Below are positions 1-10,196 of a DNA stretch of 64,000 nucleotides, one piece after another (position 1 is the stretch's first letter; the number at the start of each line of letters is the position of its first letter). The notes below the pieces were generated by a model. It worked only from the letters and a program-made list of their open reading frames with translations. It ran no database searches and had not been told where the DNA came from. The DNA comes from Anniella stebbinsi (lineage: Eukaryota > Chordata > Lepidosauria > Squamata > Anniellidae), in the NCBI GenBank assembly GCA_029215795.1, contig JARDYH010000001.1:10038001-10102000 (forward strand), read 5' to 3'. The position numbers and the translations under genes were made by a program.

Positions 1-30
1 TTACTCAACTTCTCATTGAGAAGACCCTGA

Positions 31-62
<32 letters not shown>

Positions 63-883
63 GTCTTTATTTGTATCCCGCCTTTTGCCCAATACTGGGC
101 CTCAAGGTGGCTTTACAAAATGAAAACATATACAGTTAAAAGCTATAAATAAAAATATACAAACGTTTAAAATATAATTTAATAGATGTCAATATTAAAC
201 CATTTCCACATTTAAATACATATAATTTTTTTAAAAAACTTGGACATAGATGGAAGTCCACATTATTCACCAAAGGCCTGCCGTGAATAAGAAATGTTTT
301 GCCTGCCTCCAAAAACTAATTAAGGAGGGAGCCAGTCTAGATTTCCTGGGAAGTGAGTTCCACAGCCTTGGAGCAGCCACTGAAAAGGCCCTCTCCCGTG
401 TACCCATCAGGCATGCCTGGGATGTTGCTGGGACTAAGAGAAAGGCCTCCCCAGAAGATCTCAAAGCATGGCAAGGCTCATAAGGGAGAATACGGTCTTT
501 CAGTTAACCTGGACCTAAACCATATACGACTTTCTACGTAATAGCCAGCACTTTGAATTGTGCCCAGAAACAGACTGGAAGCCAGTGGAGCTATTGTAAC
601 AAGGGAGTTGTATACTCCCTGTAACCAGCCCCGGTCAACAATCTGACTGCAGCTCTTTGAACTAGCTGAAGTTTCCGGACACTCTTCAAAGGCAGGGCCA
701 CATAGAGTGTGTTACAGTAATCCAATCAGGATGTAAATAAGGCATGTGTCACCATGGCCAGGTCTGACATCTCAAGGAACGGGTGCAGCTGGCATAAAGC
801 TTTAACTGTGCAATTGCACTCCTGGCCTCCGCTGAAACCTGGGCATCCAGGCTCTGGGCTGAATCCAGGAGTACACCCAAGCT
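31..883 (-). mobile_element. L2-like LINE 3' end, distal part
   Basis: Reading on the minus strand, this is the 3' end of an L2/CR1-group non-LTR retrotransposon. The (TAA)n tail lies at 31-62. Just inside it is a 3' UTR box related to the one at 2175-2300 (a CCGCCTTGAG-type motif on the minus strand). The minus-strand frame at 267-464 encodes the typical C-terminal reverse-transcriptase block RAFSVAAPRLWNSLP followed by a basic helix ending in FLF. The coding frame is broken. The element resumes at 1302 after an 8-bp-flanked insertion. L2 rather than CR1 is inferred from the tail type and the C-terminal block. Confidence 0.82.
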
Positions 884-1301
884 TAGGGTGACCAACTGTC
901 AGGATTTCCCCGGATTTGTCCTGGTTTTTGTTCTATTCTGGGTGTCAGGGGGGATATTCTGTAATTTTCTATAATGTCCTGGAAAGACACGCTTTCCCTT
1001 TGAAGGCTGCATTAGCATGGTGGGAGGGAATGACACACCTTCTGGAGGTGGGTCATTTCCCTCGCGCTGCTCCAATCAGGGCCTGAAAGGGGAAAGCGTA
1101 TCATTCCCAGACATTATAGAAAAGGCCCTGATTGGAGCAGTGGAGGGTGGGAATGACACACTTTCCCCTCCTCCACCCCATTTGGGGCCTTTAAGGTGGT
1201 GGGGGTGAATGACATGCATCCCAGAGGCCCCTGAAAGCTGCTTTCCCACCCCCACCCCACTGGGTGTCCTCTTTTTTAGTTTCCCAAATGTGGTCACCCT
1301 A
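884..1301. mobile_element. hAT-type non-autonomous transposon (418 bp) nested in an L2
   Basis: The ends are TAGGGTGACCA and TGGTCACCCTA, an 11-bp terminal inverted repeat. The element is flanked by perfect 8-bp direct repeats CCCAAGCT (876-883 and 1302-1309), the duplication length of hAT transposases. Inside, CTGCTCCAATCAGGGCCT near 1067-1084 pairs with its reverse complement near 1123-1140. There is no transposase frame, so it needed a transposase supplied in trans. It splits an older L2, whose reverse-transcriptase frame resumes at 1302. Confidence 0.88.
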
Positions 1302-1475
1302 CCCAAGCTGCGAACTTGTGTCTTCAGGGGGAGTGTAACCCCATCCAGCACAAGCTGAGTCCCTATTCCCTGATCTGCCTTCCGAGTGACCAGGAGCACC
1401 TCTGTCTTGTCTGGATTAAGCTTCGATTTATTTGACCTCATCCAGTCCATTACTGCCGACAGACACAGATATGCC
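1302..1475 (-). mobile_element. L2-like LINE, upstream reverse-transcriptase fragment
   Basis: This continues the LINE that ends at 31. On the minus strand, 1303-1450 encodes SNKSKLNPDKTEVLLV, the palm/thumb-proximal block typical of L2-like reverse transcriptases (usually SxNKLKLNxDKTE). The 5' limit near 1475 is approximate because similarity fades. The block lies upstream of the C-terminal block at 267-464, as expected for one copy cut by the insertion at 884-1301. Confidence 0.78.
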
Positions 1476-2168
1476 TCGAAGGCTACACGTAATGCACATT
1501 AACAATATGCAGTGACAAAGAACCCAAGCCAATACCTTTTCTAATGAAATGTCCAGCTTAGTTCCACTACTTCAGAAGAGGTTTACAATGAACATGCATA
1601 CACCCAAACCTTGGAATTGGCTCTTATGAATTCAGAATTCTCCAACACTGTGCCTCAAATCATTTGAGGATTGTGTTTCCTTTAAAAATGATTCGCACAA
1701 GCACCCGAGTTCTAAGAGTTTAGCAAGGATGTTCCATGAAAAAGAATACATACAAGGCCTTTCCCGCAACATTAGAGGCGTAGAGGAGCCTTTTCTGTAT
1801 GCTTCTAATGTTGTGGAAAGGGTCCTTTATGGCTGCCATTTTATACAACAATAAAATAAGTAAATTTCGGAGCTGCCGTCTCGTGCAAACATATCAGCTC
1901 GCGTCAAGGAGCGGGTGGCTGTGGAGCATTCCCAAGCTGCTTGCCAAGTCCTCCAGGGGCTTAAGCAGTGCAGTATCCAGGGGTAGCCTGTCGCAATGAC
2001 TCTTCTAGAGCCCATCAGGCATGGAGGCAGAGAGTCTGTTCATCCCTAGTTAACAGCCAGCATCCATAAGCACCCCCAAGTATGGTGAGTGGGATCTGGG
2101 GATCCAAGCAGGATGGAGTCTGGCTCCTCCAGTATGGGGATGGTGCAGATTGTATTGCGGGTTGGTGT
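1476..2168. other. No gene recognised; possible degraded repeat
   Basis: There is no coding signal. GCAACATTAGAGRC near 1767 recurs near 60,790, and GCAACATTAG near 8,305. Together with a CATCCCTA end near 2043-2050 this suggests an old dispersed element whose left end I cannot place. Confidence 0.4.
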
Positions 2169-2174
2169 GGCTCC

Positions 2175-2213
<39 letters not shown>

Positions 2214-2800
2214 GTCTTTTTCCCAATACTGGGACTCAAGGCGGCTTACAAATTAAAACATGTACAGTTAAAAACAGATAGATATATACAAAAATTAAAA
2301 ATATAATCAAACATAGTTCAATATTAAAATATTTAAAATATTTTAAAACATTTTAAATACAAATATATATTTTTTAAAATCCAAGATATAAACAACACAT
2401 CAACACAGGTCCAAACTACTCCCCAAAGGCCTGCTGAAACAGAAAAGTTTTAGCCTGCCTCCGAAAGCATACCAAGGAGAGAGCCAGTCTAGCTTCCCTG
2501 GGAAGGGAGTTCCAGAGCCCTGGGGCAGGCACTGAGAAGGCCTTCTCCCGCATTCCCACCAGGCATGCTTGTGACAGTGGTGGGACCGAGAAAAGGGCTT
2601 CCACTGAACACCTCAGGGGACAGGACAGCTCATAAGGGAGAATATGGTCTCTCAGATGACCTGAGCTGTATAGGGCTTTATAGGTCACAACCAGCACCTT
2701 GAATTGTGCCTGGAAACTGACCAGAAGCCAGTGGAGCTGTTTTAACAGAGGAATTATATGCTCCCTGTAGCCAGTCAAAGAAGTCTGGTAGAGCAACATA
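2175..2800 (-). mobile_element. L2-like LINE 3' end with reverse-transcriptase C-terminus
   Basis: The (TTA)n tail lies at 2175-2213. The minus-strand frame at 2416-2799 (127 codons) is an almost continuous L2 reverse-transcriptase C-terminus. It contains LLKQLHWLLVSFQAQFKVL, then VVTYKALYSSG, then EKAFSVPAPGLWNSLP and a final AKTFLFQQAF. The 3' UTR box matches the copy at 31. The 5' end is truncated near 2800, as usual for LINE insertions. It is one of the better preserved LINE frames in the window but is far too short to be active. Confidence 0.87.
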
Positions 2801-3406
2801 CACTGCCATATAAAGGTCTCAGGGTGACAGACAATAGCTTACTGAATGATGCCTCCTCCACCTTGGAGTCCTCCTCTGAGCCAGAAGGAAGGATCAAGGC
2901 CAGAGAACATGACACTTGCATGACAATAAAAAATAACAATGAAGTAAATGACCATTTGCTGCCCTTTTGTGATGCCCAAAATCAGCTTCCTCATTCTACC
3001 TAATGGTAGGGTTGGCTCTGACCCCTCCATGTAGCAGGCGATATTGCAGTCAATGTCAACTTTGGCCATTGCACAGGTGGGGAAATGAGGGGAGAGGTCC
3101 TTTTGTGCCCACGGTTATCCAAGCACTTCTATAAAATCTTAATGGAATACTGGCCTCCCTGTTGTTTTGATGCATTTTTTTCGTACACATAAACAAACGT
3201 GCCATCTGTCAGAAAGACGATAAAGTAAGGCTAGAACATTTTGTTCTAGTTGAAAATGCTACTTTTGGCTCAAAGCAAGCATTTGTTTGCTTTATAATCA
3301 CAGATGTCTGAGATACAAAACATAAAAAAGGGCACAAGACTCTCATTTAATCATAGATGGTATGACTTGCAATCACCTTATCAGCACCATTTTCTACATA
3401 AGGGAT

Positions 3407-3408
<2 letters not shown>
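2801..3408. other. No gene recognised
   Basis: AT-rich, apparently single-copy DNA. Short frames on both strands show no domain or motif. Confidence 0.5.

Positions 3409-3441
<33 letters not shown>
3409..3441 (+). repeat. (AAT)n microsatellite
   Basis: About eleven AAT units, uninterrupted. Confidence 0.95.
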
Positions 3442-3485
3442 TCTCCTCCAAAGTGTTCCTTTGAATTGTTGAGTTCCACATTGCC

Positions 3486-3805
3486 TAGGCTGACCATATG
3501 AAAAGGAGGACAGGGCTCATGTAACTTTAACAGTTGTAGAGAAAAGGGAGTTTCAGCCAGTGTCATTTGTATGCAATTAGTTCCTGGTGAAATTCCCTCT
3601 TCATCACAACAGTTAAAGTTGCAGGCACTATACTAGAGTAACCATATACAAAAGAAGGCAGGGCCCCTGCAACTTTAACTCTTGTGATGAAGAGGGAATT
3701 TCACCAGGAACTAATTGCATACAAATGACCCTGGCTGAAACTCCCTTTTCTCTACAACTGTTAAAGTTACACGAGCCCTGTCCTCCTTTTCATATGGTCA
3801 GCCTA
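3486..3805 (+). mobile_element. TAGGSTGACC fold-back MITE, copy A (320 bp)
   Basis: The ends are TAGGCTGACCATATG and CATATGGTCAGCCTA. The flanking 8-mers ACATTGCC (3478-3485) and ATATTGCC (3806-3813) match at 7 of 8. Each half is itself a palindrome: GGGAATTTCAGCC pairs with GAAATTCCCTC. The two halves are joined head to head around an internal end-like sequence (TAGAGTAACCATATAC) near 3635. There is no coding capacity. The 8-bp duplication and TAGGG-like ends fit a non-autonomous hAT element. Confidence 0.9.
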
Positions 3806-3813
3806 ATATTGCC

Positions 3814-4225
3814 TGGTCTTGTTTCTGAAGGGGAACGGATGGAACAGAATTTCTCTATTGTTGTTTTTATCGTGGCCCAGAATTTGACCCATCCCCCCTC
3901 AGTCAGAGGAAAACTCTGAAGACCCCAAGATCAAAGATGATTAGGGTCTCTGAAGCTCCCTAGGAGGCAATCTCAAAAGTGGTGACTCCTTGGAAAAGAA
4001 GCCCCAGGGGACAGGTGGGACTCCATCCCCGGTTCCAGTGGTAGCTCTGCCCCACTCCTTAGGTGCCTCCTTCCCTGAGATATCTACAGCATACAACTTC
4101 TGGAATCTGCTGTGGTGTTGTTGATGTCATTGTTTACTAGAACCTTGAGATCCATCAACCAGAACCGGGTGCAAAATACATTGAATTAAAGAACTCTAGT
4201 CCAGGAATTTACATTGAGTAGAGTA
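3814..4225. other. No gene recognised
   Basis: Single-copy-looking DNA between two fold-back elements; no motif found. Confidence 0.45.
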
Positions 4226-4233
4226 CCAGATTG

Positions 4234-4402
4234 TACGATGACCATATGGAAAGCTGAACTGAGCTCCTGTCTCTTTAACAGTTGTGAAGAAAAGGGAATT
4301 TCAGCAGGGGTCATTTGTATCCATGCAGCACCTGGTGAAATTCCCTCTTCATCACAACTGTTAAAGATACAGGAGCCAGGTCCTCTTTTCCATATGTCCC
4401 CT
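4234..4402. mobile_element. Half-length (monomer) relative of the TAGGSTGACC fold-back MITE
   Basis: About 169 bp running from GATGACCATATGG to CCATATGTCCCC. It contains a single palindrome: TTTAACAGTTGTGAAGAAAAG pairs loosely with the TTCATCACAACTGTTAAAG side. It corresponds to one half of the 320-bp copies, including GAAATTCCCTCTTC and the CATTTGTAT spacer. A target duplication is not clear; only GTA is shared at the edges. Confidence 0.72.
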
Positions 4403-4505
4403 CTGTACATAAAGAGTGTGAGAACAAACCATACAAGAAAAGGTTCTGGATACCCCCAAACTTTCTTCGTTTCTGCAATATAATTTAGGGTGGTGGTGCG
4501 CAGTG

Positions 4506-4509
<4 letters not shown>

Positions 4510-4549
<40 letters not shown>
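4510..4549. repeat. (TA)n microsatellite
   Basis: About twenty TA units without interruption. Confidence 0.95.
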
Positions 4550-4551
<2 letters not shown>

Positions 4552-4647
4552 CTACTGTGTTATACAACTGGAAGTCAGAAATCTCTGCCAATCTGCTTCA
4601 GATCACCCAAAGATCTGCCAGCTGAGCCCACTCTACCTTCTGCCCAC

Positions 4648-4696
4648 CCACCTGTAGACAATACTGAGTTAGATGGACCAACTTTCTGAGTTGATA
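4648..4696 (+). mobile_element. tRNA-derived SINE fragment (3' part)
   Basis: GTAGACAATACTGAGTTAG followed by ATGGACC matches the distal part of the SINE seen at 33,270 and, inverted, at 62,985. The tRNA-like head is missing. Confidence 0.5.
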
Positions 4697-5100
4697 TTGT
4701 TGAGGAAAATTCCAGAGTCAAAGTGGATTGGTGGAAAGTTTTAGACGCCTGAAGGACAGATCAGCCAGCTGTAGGCAATAAGATAGTGAGAGAGTTTTTT
4801 ATGTACAGAAACTGGAAAGGTCAAACTAATTATTGCAGAGTGCCAGAAATGATAAGATGATTTAGCAGGGATGGGCTGGTGTCTAGAATGTATAAAAGTA
4901 AGCTATTGGCTAGGGTGGTGGAGAAGTCAGGCGTGGTGTGTTTCAGAGAGGAGAGAACTGTGTAAAGGACTGTGTACATATTTGGATGGAAACTGTTGTG
5001 CTGTATATATTGGACCATGAGTAAACTACTCTGTATTATACACAAGACTTGATGTGTGAGTATTTCTTCAGCTCCTGGAGTGTAACCGGACTTATTGTAA
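4697..5100 (+). mobile_element. Possible solo LTR
   Basis: The segment begins TGTTGAGGAAAATT and has a TATA-like TATAAAAG at 4892-4899. It is followed by a region resembling LTR R/U5 (CATGAGTAAACTACTCTG). A clean CA end and a 4-6 bp duplication could not be placed, so the limits are approximate. It may be a degraded solo LTR of a Gypsy or ERV element, or unrelated sequence. Confidence 0.3.
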
Positions 5101-5216
5101 TATGTGTCATGTTTTAATCAGTTTTATGTATTTTATCATGTTGTTGTTCCCCGCCTCGATCCGGACGGAGAGGCGGGTAAAAAATAAATTGTTATTATTA
5201 TTATTATTATTATTGC
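5101..5216 (+). mobile_element. L2-like LINE 3' UTR and tail
   Basis: TTGTTCCCCGCCTCGATCC, then a purine-rich box and AAAAATAAATTG, end in (TTA)n at 5191-5214. The same box ends the L2 copy at 29,939-30,040. Only the terminal 3' UTR is present. Confidence 0.75.
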
Positions 5217-6090
5217 TAATACAAACGCTCACAGCGTTTGCCCTCTTTTGCTTCCCCTCCTCAACAGATATAAAGCAGCTTCCTGTGTTTCTCTGTGTCA
5301 TTTGTAAAACCGTTTCTTGTATTAACAATGCACAAACATGTCAAGATATAATGAGCGCCTTATTGAATTTTTTGGGTTCCCATTGTTGGAAGTTTGAGTT
5401 CCGTGTTCAATCTCCTAACCACTGGTTTAATTATTTTTGAGTTAGTATTCAACCTTTCATTATCTTTCAAAATATGGTGTGTAATATAATTTTTCAACAC
5501 AATGTCGCACTCCATCAGCACTCAGAACAAAAAGAACGCTGTGAATTTTAATGGCAGTTGTTATGTGATCTAACAATCCCCTATCGCATGCGCTAGAGAT
5601 TGCGCGCACGCAGCCCGTCAGCCACCATTGTTCTTCTTGCTCCTTGTAACGGAATTGACAAACTATATTTCGAGCTCATCTACTTTAAAACCATTTTGGC
5701 ACTTTGGAAAGGATAGATGCATCACTGGAGTAAATGGGAGCACATAAAAATATCTGGCTGAGCACACTGATCTCTTCCACAAGGAGTTCCAGATCACAGC
5801 ACATGCCTTCAGTACAGTCCCTTTCACACATTACATTGAATGGGAGTGGGATCACTCCTGTTCATGACTGCTAACCACTCTTTTGGGTGAAGGCATGAGA
5901 GGGAGGTACCCATGGTCTTCTCCACACTAGGAATAGCTGCATCTATTGAGTATGATGGGGGTAGATGGGTGAGGATGTAATTTGGTTGGTTGTTTGCAGG
6001 ATCTATATACAAACACTGCATAATAAATATGTTTTTCTGTGAATAAAGTTCTAAGGTTTTCACTGTCAAAATCTTGCTGCAACTTTTATG
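5217..6090. other. No gene recognised
   Basis: Unique-looking DNA. A short CpG-containing patch (GCGCATGCG-like words, about 5585-5625) stands out but has no accompanying feature. Confidence 0.45.
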
Positions 6091-6092
6091 TA

Positions 6093-6136
<44 letters not shown>

Positions 6137-6146
6137 CATATATATA
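6091..6146. repeat. (TG)n(TA)n microsatellite
   Basis: A short TG run passes into about fifteen TA units and then CATACATATATA. Confidence 0.9.
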
Positions 6147-6279
6147 ATTTCATACTTAGTACACCACAAAGCTCACCAAAGTCATGTGTGAAGGGAATAG
6201 TGCGGCGGCTCTGTGTCAGCCCTGGCACACTGTGAAATCGGGAAGATAATTATATTCCAATCCACACATTAGTCTGGGA

Positions 6280-6599
6280 TAGGGTGACCATACAAAAAGG
6301 AGGACAGGGCTCCTATATCTTTAAGAGTTGCATAGAAAAGGGAACTTCAGCAGGTGTCATTTGTATGCATGCAGCACCTGGTGAGATTCCCTCTTCATCA
6401 CCACAGTTAAAGCTGCAGGAGCCATGCCCTCTTTTGTATCTGGTCATGCTAGTATAGCTCCTGCAGCTTTAACTGTGGTGATGAAGAGGGAATCTCACCA
6501 GGTGCTGCATGCATACAAATGGCATCTGCTGAAGTTCCCTTTTCTATGCAACACTTAAAGATATAGGAGCCCTGTCCTTCTTTTCGTATGGTTACCCCA
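6280..6599 (-). mobile_element. TAGGSTGACC fold-back MITE, copy C (320 bp)
   Basis: The ends are TAGGGTGACCATAC and GTATGGTTACCCCA. The flanks GTCTGGGA (6272-6279) and GGCTGGGA (6600-6607) match at 7 of 8. The internal end-like block (TTTTGTATCTGGTCATGCTAG) lies in the first half rather than the second. This copy therefore sits in the opposite orientation to copies A, D, E and G. It carries GCATGCAGCACC where the others have GCAATTAGTTCC, so it belongs to a distinct subfamily, shared with the monomer at 4234. Confidence 0.88.
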
Positions 6600-6650
6600 G
6601 GCTGGGAGGTGCAGATCAGAGCAGTTCGCATCAGAATTTATATATAAGTG

Positions 6651-6674
6651 TAAATAATAATAATAATAATAATA
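6651..6674 (+). repeat. (AAT)n microsatellite
   Basis: Seven to eight AAT units. Confidence 0.9.
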
Positions 6675-6779
6675 GATTAAATTTCTCTGGCAGCCCTAAC
6701 ATCTGAGTTAATCCATGCCCCAAACACACACACACACACCACAGTCATGCCTTATAGTCCAATCAGGGACTCACATTCT

Positions 6780-7170
6780 TTACATTTCAGGCAAGTATTT
6801 TCAGATGTCTCAACAAACTGCTTTATGATGCTGTCTGGATCTATTAAAGGCTCAGCAGCCTCTGACAGTCCGCGAAGGGCTATAAAATAAATCCCACCTG
6901 TATTTCAAGTCTTGTTATAAAATGATTTGCGCCATAAGCATCATGCCACTGAGAGGAGATGTAAAAAATAAAATTTAAAAATGGGGGGGGGGAAATGCTC
7001 TCGTCGCATTCCATGAAGCCATTAAAAAGATTTTCGTAAGCATCTCCAAAGACTTTAAAAACTCTCATTTATGTTCCATTGAAAGTTAACAAACCTGGAA
7101 TGCAATTCCTCATGGAGTTTTAATGTGGCGCAAAGCCATCCGCAGCACATCGCCATATGCTCTTAATGGG
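6780..7170. other. Single-copy segment; candidate conserved non-coding DNA
   Basis: This stretch has no repeat similarity within the window and balanced composition, except for a G9 run near 6983. It includes the blocks CGCATTCCATGAAGCC and TTTTCGTAAGCATCTCC near 7005-7050. No long frame is present. It is flagged only because it lacks transposon features; conservation would have to be tested by cross-species alignment. Confidence 0.2.
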
Positions 7171-7354
7171 CCAATTCCAGAAAGGTGCCAAGAGCAGTCA
7201 GCATTTTCCTGTTAAATGTCACTCTGTTGAGCTACATGCCATCATTGGGACTGTTCGCACTAAGAACCTGCTTCTTCCTTCCCACCCACGCAAACGATGG
7301 GCACAACATGGCCAACAGGACTTCCTCAAACCCAGCTGTTTCAATAGGAGAGAG

Positions 7355-7573
7355 TTAGGTCAGCTCTACACCAAGCAGGATATAGCGGTATGAAAGTGGT
7401 ATATAAAAGGCAGGAGCCACACCAAGCATGATACGGTGGTATATGGTACGTGTCAATGGGCCCTAACAGTTGTCAGTGCACTTCAATACCACTATAAAGC
7501 AGTAGGGTGGCTCCTGCCTTTTATATACCGCTTTCATACTGCTATATCCTGCTTGGTGTAGATCTGGCCCTAA
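7355..7573. mobile_element. Fold-back MITE, TTAGGKCAG...TCTACACCAAGCAGG family (219 bp)
   Basis: The two arms of about 68 bp (7355-7423 and 7505-7573) are near-perfect reverse complements: CTACACCAAGCAGGATATAG pairs with CTATATCCTGCTTGGTGTAG. A spacer containing GGGCCCTAACAGTTGTC separates them. A diverged relative lies at 10,069. The target duplication is unclear: TTA on the left against CTA on the right. Confidence 0.8.
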
Positions 7574-9659
7574 TCACATGCTGAAAACATTCTCATTGAA
7601 ATCTTCAGTTCTTAAAATGTAATGAACTTTGGTTGGATCATGCCTAAACTTACCTTCAGTTGCTTCTTAGCGAATCAGAGAGAAAACAACATTCTTGTCA
7701 TAATCAGATACATGGCCTGAAGGCACATGACGCAGTTCTGTTTCTGAAGCTGCTGGAAGATGTATATAAGGATGTAAGGAGTGCTCTTCAAAATGAGACA
7801 AGGGTCCTTCTCACCCAGTGCTCTTTCTTCAATACTGGGCAATCAGATGTTCTGGCAAGTAGTGATGGCCATGAGCTTACATAGTCAGTGGAGGGGGAAT
7901 TCAGGGGCAGGGGGCACAGCTCTGTGACTCCCCCCACCCCCCAGAACACAGCAGGAGAAATATCATTCTTTGTCAGAATGCTAGGGTCCTCCTTGGGCCC
8001 TCTTTGCTCAGGCAACTGAAGATAATAATGAGACTTCCATGTTCATGTCCACCGACCAGCACATCGTGTTGGGCTACTGCCTTCCCCCATACTCTGAACC
8101 ACCTGGTTGGTTGGGTTTAGGCAAGTCGCAGGCGTCCACTGGACTCCTCCTCGCTCAGGAGCCACACCACTTACCAGACCCATTCACTGGGCACTCACAT
8201 GGTCCACAACCACCCAGCAGCCACCCATCCCCTTAGGAATGGTCCATTCATGCCTATAATGTTGCATTAACGGCCCATTTACAGCCACCATTTATGCAAC
8301 ATTAGGTTCCTGGAAATCCCTGCTCCAGTATTTTTACACAAAATGGCAGCTCGCTAAGAGGACGGGCGGCCCCACAGCGCTCATCAGGTGCATGCTGGGC
8401 AGTCCAGCCGCTCACGCGACACGGTGAGAGGGGGTGGGCAGTGGTGGTGACTCAGTGTGTGCCCAGCGAAGCCGGATGGAGGTGAATCCATCCATCCCTA
8501 GTTGGGTTAGCAAATCTTCACCCTCTAAGTACTCACAGGGGTAGCCTCTCTTTACCTCCAACAGTACCCACACTTCAGGATGGGTGAAAATTCTGTTTCA
8601 ATTCAGTTTTGAGAAGAAATTTCTAGATTTTTAATGTGCATGTTAACACAGAAATGGGGGGGGGGACTTACATTAGCTGGATCTGTTTATCCCTGGTTAT
8701 TTTATTACCATATTGCATGTGGGTGGGTGGGTGTGGGTGGGTGTGTACAACCACTCAGATTTTAAAACCTTTTCCTATTAACATTTTTTTCTTCAGTAAC
8801 ATGTTAAGGTTTGATCTTTGAAATTTGTGGACTCTTTTATTTTTGGATTCGCCACCCTCACATTTAATAGCCAATTACCTCCATGCTACCTAAAGTAGAT
8901 ACCTGGTCCTGGAGAATTTATGGCTGGTTTGCTGGAGGCAGTCAGGAAAAAATCCTCCTGGTGGTAGTGGAAAAGGCCACAGGAAGGAAAGGCGGGGAAG
9001 GAATGCAGCTCACTCTTTTGCCTGGTTTCCCTTCCACGCTTGGAACAGGGTGTCATTAGTCAGTGACACCAACATCCTAGAAATGAATTCAATTTCCCAC
9101 CCATTTCTTAGTATTTCTATTCAACAATATATTTCAGTGGGAAAGATAATGTATCAACCTTGACTTTAGACTGAAGGCATAAGGTTCAGCGCAGTGAGGT
9201 CAGAACTTAGCACCTGCTTGTCCATGGATTACCTTTTGTGAATAGACACGTTTACCTGTCTATCCTATCAGCCTCATCTTTCCTACCTCCTGATCTTCAC
9301 CTGGAAGATGCAGTTTGGTATATTTTTAAACACAGTATCCATGTGGGTGGGTGTGACTGGCAGCTTGCCAACCCTGGCGTCTCTGATTTCTCATCTCTAA
9401 TCAATGAAAAGCAGGGCAGTGTAAAAAGATTCCAGCCTCCTCACCTGCTGTGTACAGCAGCAGCGGATGGCTTGAAAGGAAAATGTAGACAAAGCACAAT
9501 TCAGAATGGAACGGAAAGGAACAATTCTATTTATACCTTTTCATCTCCTTCCTGAAGCAGTCACACATCTCGAGAGCGGTTTCTGTGCGGCCGAGAGAAG
9601 ATGCGTGGGGCCCAACTACGTGGCTGGGATCCGGTCCCAAAGGTCTTTTTCACAAAACT
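7574..9659. other. No gene recognised; contains a G-quadruplex motif
   Basis: Mostly unique DNA. A CATCCCTAG end near 8499-8507 closes a possible degraded element beginning near 8255, related to sequence near 1767 and 60,790. Five GGG runs occur at 8721-8741. No open frame with recognisable domains exists. Confidence 0.4.
8721..8741 (+). other. G-quadruplex-forming motif
   Basis: Five GGG runs separated by 1-3 bases (GGGTGGGTGGGTGTGGGTGGG) satisfy the usual G3+N1-7 rule. Formation in the cell is not shown. Confidence 0.6.
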
Positions 9660-9667
9660 GGCACCAG

Positions 9668-9985
9668 TAGGGTGACCAGATAAAATCCAGGTCAGGGCTC
9701 ATGTAACTTTAACAGTTGTAGAGAAAAGGGGATTTCAGCCAGTGTCATTTGTATGCAATTAGTTCCTGGTGAAATTCCCTCTTCATCACAACAGTTAAAG
9801 GTGTAGACACTATACTGGAGGGACCAGTTACAAAAGAAGGCAGGGCCCCTGCAACTTTAACTGTTGTGATGAAGAGGGAAATTCACCAGGAACTTTGCAT
9901 ACAAATGACACTGGCTGAAATTCCTTTTTCTCTACAACTGTTAAAGTTACATGAGCCCTGACCTGGATTTTATCTGGTCAGCCTA
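9668..9985 (+). mobile_element. TAGGSTGACC fold-back MITE, copy D (318 bp)
   Basis: A perfect 8-bp duplication GGCACCAG (9660-9667 and 9986-9993) flanks ends TAGGGTGACCAGATAAAATCC and its inverted partner. The tips differ from copy A, which has CATATGAAAAGGAGG: here both are ATAAAATCCAGG, as in copy F. Two tip variants therefore exist on the same internal sequence. Confidence 0.92.
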
Positions 9986-10068
9986 GGCACCAGTATGAAG
10001 CTCCAATTCTGTGGATGTCAGGCCTCAGCTGTGTTCAGAGACAGGTCACCGTTGGTAGTCCTGGGCCA

Positions 10069-10196
10069 GATCTACATCAAGCAGGATATGACAATTTGAA
10101 AACGGTTTGAAAACTGTATGTGGAGTGTGTCCTGGGCCCCAACAGTTGTCACTACTGTGATAAACCATTTTAAAGCAGTAATGTCAATCCTGCCCT
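10069..10196. mobile_element. Diverged relative of the 7355 fold-back MITE
   Basis: GGGCCAGATCTACATCAAGC begins the match. Further in, GGGCCCCAACAGTTGTCACT and TTTAAAGCAGTA parallel the spacer and right arm of the 7355 copy. The right arm is truncated. Confidence 0.6.
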
